Translations under genes and position numbers: made by a program | Origin: Candidatus Saccharimonadota bacterium | GTDB lineage: Bacteria > Patescibacteriota > Saccharimonadia > UBA4664 | Reading direction: 5' to 3' | Length of the DNA: 12,660 nucleotides | Assembly: GCA_029237755.1 (NCBI GenBank) | Contig: JAQZBT010000054.1 | Coordinates: 1 to 12,660 of the forward strand | Notes under the pieces: model-generated | Told to the model about the DNA's origin: nothing | What the model saw: only the letters and a program-made list of their open reading frames with translations | Database searches by the model: none | Shown here: piece by piece, positions 1 through 6,432 of the stretch | Numbering within the stretch: the first letter of the stretch is position 1 | Layout of the letters: every line of letters starts with the position of its first letter

Positions 1-182
1 AGGCTCTCGACCTGCAGAAGATTGAAGCCGCCGGAGCAGACCTCGAGAAGCAGACAGCAAACCTGGATAAGGAAGCGCAGAAGTGGATCGACGACCTGCA
101 AAAAGGATCGCCCATTGCAACATCGCAGACCAGCCTCCGATCACTACATAACACCATCATCAAGGCCTACGCGTCACTTTAG
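1..182 (+). CDS. C-terminal end of an unrecognised helical protein (5' truncated)
   Basis: An open frame enters from the left edge (first full codon at position 3) and ends at TAG 180-182, giving about 59 residues. The first half is charged and alternating (ALDLQKIEAAGADLEKQ, then NLDKEAQKWIDDLQKG) and looks like an amphipathic helix or coiled coil. The tail is more polar and ends in IIKAYASL. No catalytic motif is visible and I do not recognise the family. The frame is supported by its helical pattern and by the promoter and RNA signals that begin soon after the stop. A small hairpin (AGCGT/ACGCT, 181-193) follows the stop but has no T tract, so I do not call it a terminator. Function is unknown. 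Confidence 0.6.
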   Translation, partial: ALDLQKIEAAGADLEKQTANLDKEAQKWIDDLQKGSPIATSQTSLRSLHNTIIKAYASL

Positions 183-214
183 CGTATTACGCTTATGCTA
201 AGCCAAAAACGGTG

Positions 215-244
215 TTGACACGTCTGCGGACGACACCATAACAT
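215..244 (+). promoter_or_regulatory. Sigma-70-type promoter for the candidate small RNA
   Basis: A perfect -35 box TTGACA (215-220) is followed after 18 bases by TAACAT (239-244), a 4/6 match to the -10 consensus. The expected start is near 251, exactly where the first hairpin of the downstream RNA begins. No open reading frame with a ribosome site follows, which fits transcription of a non-coding RNA. Confidence 0.6.
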
Positions 245-320
245 TGAAGTACCTCTGTTGTGAGGTGGCTCATCAGCAGATTTTCGAATCATACTGTCAG
301 AGCCGGACAAGTGCAGTCAG

Positions 321-365
321 CGCAAGCCAAGGCCGTGCGAAGCCAAGTGGCGCAAGCCACCGCCC
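321..365 (+). repeat. Three tandem 15-base units inside the small RNA region
   Basis: Three 15-base units begin at 321, 336 and 351. The core CGCAAGCCA is exact in units one and three (321-329, 351-359) and appears as GCGAAGCCA (337-345) in the middle unit. They may be repeated RNA motifs or iteron-like DNA sites. Confidence 0.5.
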
Positions 366-413
366 ACCAGGGGCAAATGGCCAAACATCTTCGGATCAGA
401 CTGCAATACGGAA

Positions 414-447
414 GGCACCCAAAGCTTCGGCTGAGGGTGTCTTTTTT
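414..447 (+). terminator. Intrinsic terminator with UUCG loop
   Basis: A stem of seven pairs (414-420 with 435-441, one G-T) is followed by an AA/GA internal loop, then AGC-TTCG-GCT (423-432). A run of six T (442-447) follows directly. This is a canonical Rho-independent terminator and it separates the small RNA from the operon leader. Confidence 0.8.
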
Positions 448-469
448 GGTGCTACGGCATGCCCCAACT

Positions 470-491
470 TTTCCATGGAAACTTATCCACA
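470..491 (+). promoter_or_regulatory. 12-bp palindrome followed by a perfect DnaA box
   Basis: TTTCCATGGAAA (470-481) is a perfect palindrome, and TTATCCACA (483-491) is an exact match to the DnaA-box consensus. The box ends one base before the putative -35 of the operon promoter. DnaA could act here as a transcription regulator. A single box does not make an origin. Confidence 0.45.
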
Positions 492-521
492 TTGACCCCG
501 TATGTTGTGGTCGGTTATGCT
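492..521 (+). promoter_or_regulatory. Probable promoter of the 710-6410 operon
   Basis: TTGACC (492-497, 5/6 match) is followed after 18 bases by TATGCT (516-521, 4/6 match), with an expected start near 528. It lies beyond the small RNA terminator and is the best promoter upstream of the operon. An inverted repeat spans its spacer and -10. Confidence 0.5.
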
Positions 522-535
522 TGCACCACAACATA
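501..535. promoter_or_regulatory. Perfect 11-bp inverted repeat, likely operator
   Basis: TATGTTGTGGT (501-511) and ACCACAACATA (525-535) are exact reverse complements separated by 13 bases. Together they cover the promoter spacer, the -10 and the predicted start, the usual place for a repressor site. If transcription starts upstream, the arms could instead form an RNA hairpin. Confidence 0.55.
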
Positions 536-543
536 AGTATCTT

Positions 544-615
544 TCTCGCCGCGGGCAAGCAGGGTGAAATACCCTCACTGTCGCGCAACTGTAAAGTCAG
601 AAAACCGCCCCGAGA
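544..615 (+). ncRNA. Structured leader resembling a cobalamin riboswitch core
   Basis: An outer stem pairs TCTCG and GCGG (544-548, 551-554) with CCGC and CGAGA (605-608, 611-615). It encloses the hairpin AGGGT-GAAAT-ACCCT (561-575). The linear order GGGCAA, GGTGAAATACC, CACTG, CGCAACTGTAA, GTCAG, ACCGCC follows conserved core blocks of cobalamin (B12) riboswitches as I recall them. The usual extra arm between ACTGTAA and GTCAG is missing, so this is either a minimal variant or a look-alike. It sits about 100 bases before the start codon of the first operon gene. Cobalamin control of such an operon would be unusual. Confidence 0.4.
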
Positions 616-656
616 ACGAGCAGTTCACGCACTCTTCGCCGAAAAGAGCAGTGGCT

Positions 657-712
657 AGGGAAAACCCTCTCTTGCACCGCCATCGGCGCATCAGTGAGAG
701 GGATTTTTAGTG
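657..712 (+). promoter_or_regulatory. Switchable hairpin hiding the ribosome site of the first operon gene
   Basis: The Shine-Dalgarno sequence GAGAGGG (696-702) lies 7 bases before the GTG start at 710. It is exactly complementary to CCCTCTC (665-671), with a second helix CGCC-ATC-GGCG (78-81/85-88 of the 600s) inside. The same CCCT (665-668) can instead pair with AGGG (657-660) across an AAAA loop, which frees the ribosome site. The ATTTTT after GAGAGGG means the closed form could also act as a terminator. This is a classic riboswitch expression-platform layout. Confidence 0.6.
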
Positions 713-2296
713 GAAGCAGTCGCCGAATTCGAAGCCGTCGCAGACCCCGAAGCGGAAGTAGCAGTCGTCGTGGAAGACGAGGGTTACGAAGCCGAACCGG
801 CACCAGACGACCCCAACGCTTTCGTCACCCAATACGAACAACGCGACGACGACCTCTACTTCATCTCGACCGATCCTGAGACCGGCGAGCCCACCGCCAC
901 TGCCTTATCCAGTGTCCTCACCGGAGACTTCGCTACCGCCTGGGAAGAGGCCCGCGCCGCGGGCGCGCCACAATTTGAGGTCCCGCATCCCGAAATGGAC
1001 ACCGACACCGAGCGCGCCTATATCGAAAACGTCCTAACACCCGCCGAAAATGGCCAGGTCACGATGGAGAGCCGCACGGTCTTCAAGGCCATCGTAGAGC
1101 CGGAGCAGGGGATGGCATTAGAGGAGAGTCCGGCAGCGCCGGTGCAGGCAATGATGGCACCGGCGTTTACTTTTCTAGAGGGGTCCGACGACACCTCTGT
1201 CGGGATGTCCCCTGAAAAACCCAAAGTCGAATGGTGGCGTCCGCTCGAACCAGCCATTATCAAGCGCCCCGATGGCTCCGTGCGCGTCAACAATGAGGTT
1301 GCCGCACCTAGCCTTATCGACTTTATGGAACAACCCGTTTCTTTTGACCCTGAGCCATTTTCAACACCGGAGAAGTCTGTGCCCGTTGCTGTAACCGAGC
1401 CCGAAACGGCCACTAAGGTTGCTGAGCCCTCAGTGACTGCAGAAGTCGTCCAGGTCTTCGAAAATCCGGCCGCAGCTCCAGTCCCAGATGGGGGAGGGGG
1501 CACGACGCTGGAGACGGTGGCTCCGGTTTCTGACCAAATCGAACCGGCAGCACCGCTCGCACAAGTAGAATCAACCCCTCCAGAGGCTCCGGCCGAAATC
1601 GCTGTCATAGCCGAAGCGGCAACTCCGATCGTTGCAGAGCAACCTGCAGAATTTGTCGCACCAGTTGAGACGGCCGCACAGATTGAAGAGCAAGGTGAAG
1701 AATCCGCCGTACAAACGGAAGTACCCATCGTTACAGAGGATGTTCAAGCGTTGTCGAGCGAGTTCATCACGCCAGCAGTCGAGCAAAATGACATCGCTGA
1801 ACATGATGAGGTGATTGAACAAGGAGGTGCCGATGAACAGGAAATTTTCGTCGAGAATCTCCCGGCCTCCGAACAAGTAGAGCTACGTGCCGTCGATGAG
1901 CAGACCCCGATTGTCCTGGCAGAAGGGGAGTCTGTGAGCTTACGACCCGCACTGGAGGAGAATATCGCCGTCGCCACAGACACTGTCGCTACCAACGAGC
2001 CGGCCGTACAGACTGAAGTGGCCGAAACCGAGCTAAAGCAGGCCGAGGAGAAAGTGGTAGCCGCCCAGCCCATCGTCTTGAAGACCAAAGCCACACTGAA
2101 GCCGACAGCAAACGAAACTGTGGCAGATACACAACAACCGTTCGTCGCAAAAACCAGCTTCTTCAAGCCACCTACCGAATCGTTCACTCGCGCCCCCGCC
2201 TCCATTACCGCCGACGACCTCACAATCGAATTCGACGAGCAAAACCAGCGCCGCCCCACCCGTCGCCGCCGGGCCACCCGGAGCACTAACTTATGA
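710..2296 (+). CDS. Large acidic Pro/Glu/Ala/Val-rich protein of the transfer-like operon
   Basis: This is a 528-residue protein of unknown function. I chose the GTG at 710 because GAGAGGG sits 7 bases upstream and the adjacent frames are shadows. The N-terminus is acidic and carries GYEAEPAP near residues 25-32, a motif nearly repeated in the small acidic protein at 4023-4319. Roughly residues 35-145 look folded (for example DDDLYFISTDPETGEPT and TAWEEARAAGAPQFEVPHPE), as does a segment near VEWWRPLEPAIIKRPDGS. From about residue 215 to 490 the chain is low in complexity, made of Glu, Ala, Val, Pro and Gln, and probably disordered. The last residues switch to strongly basic (QRRPTRRRRATRS), which could bind DNA, RNA or membrane. 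There is no signal peptide or membrane segment. Its stop overlaps the next start by ATGA. It may be a scaffold for the ATPases downstream. That is inference. Confidence 0.75.
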   Translation: MEAVAEFEAVADPEAEVAVVVEDEGYEAEPAPDDPNAFVTQYEQRDDDLYFISTDPETGEPTATALSSVLTGDFATAWEEARAAGAPQFEVPHPEMDTDTERAYIENVLTPAENGQVTMESRTVFKAIVEPEQGMALEESPAAPVQAMMAPAFTFLEGSDDTSVGMSPEKPKVEWWRPLEPAIIKRPDGSVRVNNEVAAPSLIDFMEQPVSFDPEPFSTPEKSVPVAVTEPETATKVAEPSVTAEVVQVFENPAAAPVPDGGGGTTLETVAPVSDQIEPAAPLAQVESTPPEAPAEIAVIAEAATPIVAEQPAEFVAPVETAAQIEEQGEESAVQTEVPIVTEDVQALSSEFITPAVEQNDIAEHDEVIEQGGADEQEIFVENLPASEQVELRAVDEQTPIVLAEGESVSLRPALEENIAVATDTVATNEPAVQTEVAETELKQAEEKVVAAQPIVLKTKATLKPTANETVADTQQPFVAKTSFFKPPTESFTRAPASITADDLTIEFDEQNQRRPTRRRRATRSTNL

Positions 2297-4026
2297 GCAC
2301 TCCAGTCTCGATCAAGCTCCACGACCTCATTTCCGCCGCCAAAGCCGGCCGCCTAGGCGACGTTGTCGAGCGCGACCAGGAACTCTCCCGCCTGATCCGC
2401 ATCCTGCTCCGCCCCACGCACCACCACGTTGTCCTCGTCGCCGACCCCGGCACCGGCAAATCCAGCCTCATCGAGGCTCTCGCCCTAAGGCGCCACCAGG
2501 GCCACTTCGGCATGATCGAGCCCAAGCTCTACCGCCTCAACACGGAGCCCATCATGGGCCTGCTCGTCAACGGCAGTTCACTCCAAGCCTGCATCGCCGC
2601 GCTAAAATCGGCCACCGCCCGGCTTACCAACGCCACCATCGTCGTCGAAGACATCCAGCTCCTCGCCACCGACGACCCAACCCGCATGGAGCTCACCCTC
2701 GCCATCCTCCAAGCCCTCGCCTCGCATCCAGGCATCAGGCTCATAGTCACCACCACGACCACCGCCTACCACCGCTTCTTCCGCGACGACTACCAATTTG
2801 GCCGCATCTTCGAAGCCCTCGAGCTACCGCCAGCCTCCCCCGCAGCTGCCACCTCGATGACCCTTACCGCCGTGCCGCGCCTCGAAGCTACCAACCGCCA
2901 AACCATTGAGCTAGCAGCCGTGACACAGGCCGTCGAATTTGGCGCCCGTTTCGGCCGCGGCCGTGCTCTGCCCGACGCTGCCATCCGCCTGCTCGAAGAG
3001 ACCTGCGTCAAAGCCGGCCTCGAGGGCCGCGACACCGTCACCGCCGCCGACGTCCAAGCCGTCATCTCCGAGCGCGAGCACCTGCCGATCCGCGACCTCG
3101 CCGCAGAAAACGACGATCTCGCCACCCTGGAACCCCAACTCCAACACGCCGTCGTCGGCCAAGCCCAACCCATCCGCACCATCGCCCGCCACCTCGTCAA
3201 ATCCCAGCTCGGGCTCGGCGACAGCTCGAAACCAAAAGGCTCGTTCCTGCTTCTCGGTCCCTCCGGCGTCGGCAAGACCGAGACCGCCAAAGCTCTCACC
3301 AAAACCGTCTACCACAACCCCAATGCTCTCGTCCGCCTCGACATGTCCGAATACGGCGAACCCCACGCCGCCATCCGCCTCATCGGCTCGCCACCCGGCT
3401 ACGTCGGCTACGAGGAGGGCGGCCAACTCACCGGAGCCGTCCAGCGCCAACCCCACTCATTGGTCCTTATCGACGAGATCGAAAAAGCCCACCCTAAGCT
3501 CTTCGACCTCTTCCTCCAACTCCTCGATGACGGCCGCCTCACCGACTCGCAAGGCAAAACCGTCGACTTCACCGAAACCATGGTGCTCGCCACTTCAAAC
3601 ACTGCCGCCCATGAGATCACTACCGCCGCAACCGCTGGAACAGACATCCATTCCCCCGAGTTCATGCAAACCACCATCCTACCCCTGCTCATGCGCACCT
3701 ACCGCCCCGAGTTCATCAACCGATTCGACGCCATCCTCATCTACAATCCGCTCGGCGAAGCCCAACTCGTAGCCCTGGCCCAACGCGAACTCGCAGCCCT
3801 CTCCACCCGTCTCGCCAAACTTGGCGTCAGCTTCAACGTGCCCGACGCCACTCTCGCCCGGATGCTGCGCCCGACCTACAATCCGCTCTTCGGGGCCCGT
3901 CCCGTCAAACGCCTCATCTCGACCCACTTTGAAACTCCCATTGCCGACCTGATCGTCCGCCGTGCTCTTTCCGGACCCGTCACCATTAACGGTTCCGAGC
4001 CGTGGCTCACCGGAGTCACGCAATGA
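2293..4026 (+). CDS. ClpA/ClpB-like protein with two AAA+ modules
   Basis: A 577-residue double AAA+ ATPase related to Clp/Hsp100 unfoldases. Module 1 has Walker A ADPGTGKS (50-57) and a Walker B that reads IVVED (116-120), so the usual acidic pair is in the order E-D rather than D-E. Module 2 is better conserved: Walker A GPSGVGKT (322-329), pore loop GYVG, Walker B LVLIDE (390-395) followed by KAH, INRFD for the arginine finger, and sensor-2 GAR (534-536). Known ClpB proteins are about 850 residues. This one lacks the N-terminal substrate domain and the long coiled-coil middle domain, so it is a compact form. It overlaps both neighbours by ATGA, so translation is probably coupled. In this setting it may remodel or unfold partners of the DNA-pump ATPase rather than act as a general chaperone. 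It should not be named clpB. Confidence 0.85.
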   Translation: MSTPVSIKLHDLISAAKAGRLGDVVERDQELSRLIRILLRPTHHHVVLVADPGTGKSSLIEALALRRHQGHFGMIEPKLYRLNTEPIMGLLVNGSSLQACIAALKSATARLTNATIVVEDIQLLATDDPTRMELTLAILQALASHPGIRLIVTTTTTAYHRFFRDDYQFGRIFEALELPPASPAAATSMTLTAVPRLEATNRQTIELAAVTQAVEFGARFGRGRALPDAAIRLLEETCVKAGLEGRDTVTAADVQAVISEREHLPIRDLAAENDDLATLEPQLQHAVVGQAQPIRTIARHLVKSQLGLGDSSKPKGSFLLLGPSGVGKTETAKALTKTVYHNPNALVRLDMSEYGEPHAAIRLIGSPPGYVGYEEGGQLTGAVQRQPHSLVLIDEIEKAHPKLFDLFLQLLDDGRLTDSQGKTVDFTETMVLATSNTAAHEITTAATAGTDIHSPEFMQTTILPLLMRTYRPEFINRFDAILIYNPLGEAQLVALAQRELAALSTRLAKLGVSFNVPDATLARMLRPTYNPLFGARPVKRLISTHFETPIADLIVRRALSGPVTINGSEPWLTGVTQ

Positions 4027-4319
4027 GCGAGTTCGAATCCACGGAAGCACTGGTCGAAGGGGAAGTCAGCGTCGAAATCGTCGGCTACTTCGAAGCTGAA
4101 CCTGCCCCGGCAGAGGAGACACCTGTCTCAATAGAACCAATCGAATACGCACCCGCCCTAGACATCATCGCCTTCACCGAGGCCTTGCCGGCGCTACCCG
4201 AAACCGAGACTCTCGTCCTTTACCTGCCCGGCGTCGAGCCCACTGCAGAAGCCGAAACGCCACCCATTGGCAAGGCCCGCCTCGCCTACGACCTGGAACT
4301 CAGGAGCCGCGCCGCATGA
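4023..4319 (+). CDS. Small acidic protein, 98 residues
   Basis: A small protein of unknown function, starting at the ATG that overlaps the stop of the AAA+ gene (ATGA) and ending in an ATGA overlap with the next gene. A longer in-frame start at 4002 lies inside the AAA+ gene and is less likely. It is very acidic. Its N-terminal part (EFESTEALVEGEVSVEI, then GYFEAEPAP) resembles that of the 710-2296 product (EFEAVADPEAEVAVVV, then GYEAEPAP), which suggests a shared binding motif or a partial duplication. The C-terminus is more basic (GKARLAYDLELRSRAA). There is no membrane segment or catalytic motif. The tight coupling argues that it is a real, stoichiometric partner of the flanking ATPases. 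Confidence 0.75.
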   Translation: MSEFESTEALVEGEVSVEIVGYFEAEPAPAEETPVSIEPIEYAPALDIIAFTEALPALPETETLVLYLPGVEPTAEAETPPIGKARLAYDLELRSRAA

Positions 4320-6410
4320 TCTACCTGCGCGTCAAACCCTCACCCCAGTCCACACCGGAGCATTTCGCCGCCACCACCTCCCTTATGACCGCCCTCGGCG
4401 GCCTGCTTGCCGACCATCACACTGGGATCAGCCTCGAGCTCGCCGCCAAAGCCGGCCGCCTCAGCTACATCATTGGCATCCCAAACAACCTCCAGACCGA
4501 AGTCACGCACCACCTCTACGCCGCGCTGCCCACCGCCGATCTCGAAGTCCTCGACGAGTGGAGCGTCTTCAACGTCCACGGAGAACTCGCCGCCGCCTCC
4601 ATCCAATTCACGCCCCCGGAAGGTGACCTGCGTTCAGAAGACTTCTCGGGTACTGACCCGCTGCTGCCCATCCTCGAGCTCGCCACGTCCATTCCGTCCA
4701 CCGACCGCCTGCTCATCCAACTTCTGCTCAGCTCCGCATCACACAAATCAACTTTTACCGCCAAAGCCATCGGCGCGATCCACGAAACGATGCTCGGCGC
4801 CCTAAGAGACACCGTTTCCGGCAGTCACGTTGAGCCTGAAACCAAAGAGGAGGACAAAACCAAATCGGCCCCCTTCAAGGCCAACCTCCGCATCATCGCC
4901 CTCGCCACTTCTGCTCGCACCGCCGAAGACCACGTCAAACGCGCCGTCGCCGCCTTCCACGGCCTCACCATCCCCGGCCAGACCAAGATCCGCTACCAGC
5001 TCGCTTCCCGCATAAACTCCTTCCTCGAGACGGCACTACTAAGACAATCCGATTCCAAAACCTCGTTCCACCTAACCTCCGCCGAAGCCGCCAACCTCTA
5101 CCACACACCCCTAAACCCAAAAGCCCTCCCAGCCCTCGAAGCCACCTCCTCAACCCGTCTCCCAATTCCCGACAACCTCAGCCAAGACGGACTCCTCGTC
5201 GGTTTCGGCGCCTTCCGCTCCGCCCGCCAACCCATCAGAATCGCCCCGCAAGACCGCCTCCGCCACACCTACCTCATCGGCCAAACTGGCACCGGCAAAT
5301 CCACGCTCTTCCAATCCAAAATCCTCCAGGACATGGAAGCAGGGGAGGGGTGCGCCTTCATCGACCCTCACGGCGAAGTCATCGACTGGCTGCTGCCCCG
5401 CATCCCGGCCCACCGCGCTGGGGACGTTATTCTCTTTGACCCCTCCGACCCCGAAGCCCTTCTCGGCCTCAACCTCCTCGAATGGCGCACGCCGCACGAG
5501 CGCGACCTCCTCATCCAGGAGCTCATCCTGCTCTTCTACAAGCTCTTCGACCCCAACCGCACCGGCCTCATCGGCCCACAGTTCGAACATTGGCTCAGAA
5601 ACGCCGCCCTCACCGTCACCGAACCCCGCGTCAGAGGCACCCTGGTCGAACAAACCCTTCCAGCAGCAACTCGTCGCCCGCTCCGACCATTGGGCCGTCA
5701 AAGACTTCTGGCAAAACCAGATGGCCCAGACCGCCGACTTCCACAAATCCGAGATGCTCAACTACTTCACGTCCAAGTTCGGCTCCTTCCTCGGCAACTC
5801 CGTCATGCACCAGATCCTCTCCGCCCGCACCTCCGCCTTCGACATGCGCACCCTCATGGACCGCCGCAAGATCCTCCTCGTAAACCTCTCCAAAGGCAAA
5901 CTCGGCTCCCTCAACGCCCAACTCCTCGGCACCCTTATCGTCACCAAACTCCAGATGGCCGCTATGTCGCGAGCCGACGTCGCCCCCGAGCACCGCCCGC
6001 CCTTCTACGTCTATATCGACGAGTTCCAAAACGTCGTCACCGACTCCTTCGCCCAGATGCTCTCAGAGATCCGCAAATACGGCGTCGGCCTCCACCTCGC
6101 TCACCAATACGTCGACCAACTCCCAGACAACATCAAACAAGCCATCGCGGGCAACGTTGGTACCCTGATGGCTTTTCGTCTCGGTCACGCCGATGCCCAG
6201 TGGCTCGCCCCGCATTTCGCACCACTAACCGCCGAAGACCTTACTAATATTCCGCCTTACCACTACCACCTGCGCACTCTAGCCGGTGGCCAACTCACGA
6301 CGCCGTTCACGGTTGTCTCGCCTCAGGTCAAAGCCACCCCTCAACCCGCACTCGAACAGGCGCTACGCTCCCGCGTTCGCAGGTTCGTAGCTGCACAAGC
6401 ACAACCGTAA
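4316..6410 (+). CDS. VirD4/TraG/HerA-like DNA-pump ATPase, interrupted by a frameshift
   Basis: Two frames encode one protein of about 697 residues. The first (from ATG 4316) carries an N-terminal domain (SLELAAKAGRLSYIIGIP, then LYAALPTADLEVLDEW), then Walker A GQTGTGKST (residues 322-330) and FIDPHGEVIDWLLPRIP followed by VILFDPSD. These match type IV coupling-type ATPases that move DNA through a hexameric ring. Near 5645-5660 the homology moves to the +1 frame and continues with FWQNQMAQTADFHKSEMLNY, ILLVNLSKGKLG, Walker B FYVYIDEFQN (Asp at 6018), LSEIRKYGVGLHLAHQY and GNVGTLMAFRLG, ending at TAA 6410. Relatives, as I recall them, have about seven more residues (of the form xPRLFTD) just before KPF, so a deletion of about 20 bases is a likely cause. 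As given, the product would lose Walker B and the second half of the ATPase core. It is last in the operon (ATGA overlap upstream). A read error cannot be excluded. Confidence 0.85.
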
Positions 6411-6432
6411 CAAACTCATTCCGAAAACGGAT

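Larger units (their letters stand above)
251..447 (+). ncRNA. Candidate structured small RNA, about 195 nt, family not recognised
   Basis: The stretch lies between a good promoter and a textbook terminator and is almost entirely foldable. Visible helices in order are: ACCTC/GAGGT (251-255/262-266); GGCTC/GAGCC (267-271/300-304) enclosing CAG/CTG and GATT-TTCG-AATC (279-290); a long-range TGCAGTC/GACTGCA helix (312-318/399-405); inside it GGCC/GGCC (331-334/379-382), GTGGC-GCAA-GCCAC (347-360), GCCC/GGGC (362-365/371-374) and ATC-TTCG-GAT (387-396); then the terminator stem. Three UUCG loops and one GCAA loop in under 200 nt strongly suggest a selected RNA fold. I looked for the hallmarks of SRP RNA, RNase P RNA, tmRNA and 6S RNA and did not find them. 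The role is unknown. It may regulate the operon downstream or belong to a mobile element. Confidence 0.55.

Noticed and set aside
181..201. Hairpin AGCGT/ACGCT and TTAGC/GCTAA after the first gene
   Set aside because: No T tract follows, so it cannot be called an intrinsic terminator.
244..658. Open frames of 83 and 132 codons in the 183-709 interval
   Set aside because: They run through the promoter-RNA-terminator elements, start without ribosome sites and have no coherent protein character.
1018..1728. Long minus-strand open frame (236 codons) opposite the acidic gene
   Set aside because: Composition (Ser, Ala, Gly, Thr, Val-rich) is the expected antisense shadow of a Glu/Ala/Pro-rich gene. 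It has no ribosome site.
2939..3772. 277-codon plus-strand frame inside the AAA+ gene
   Set aside because: Pro/Ser/Ala-rich frame typical of a shifted reading of C-rich codons. The overlapping frame has clear AAA+ motifs.
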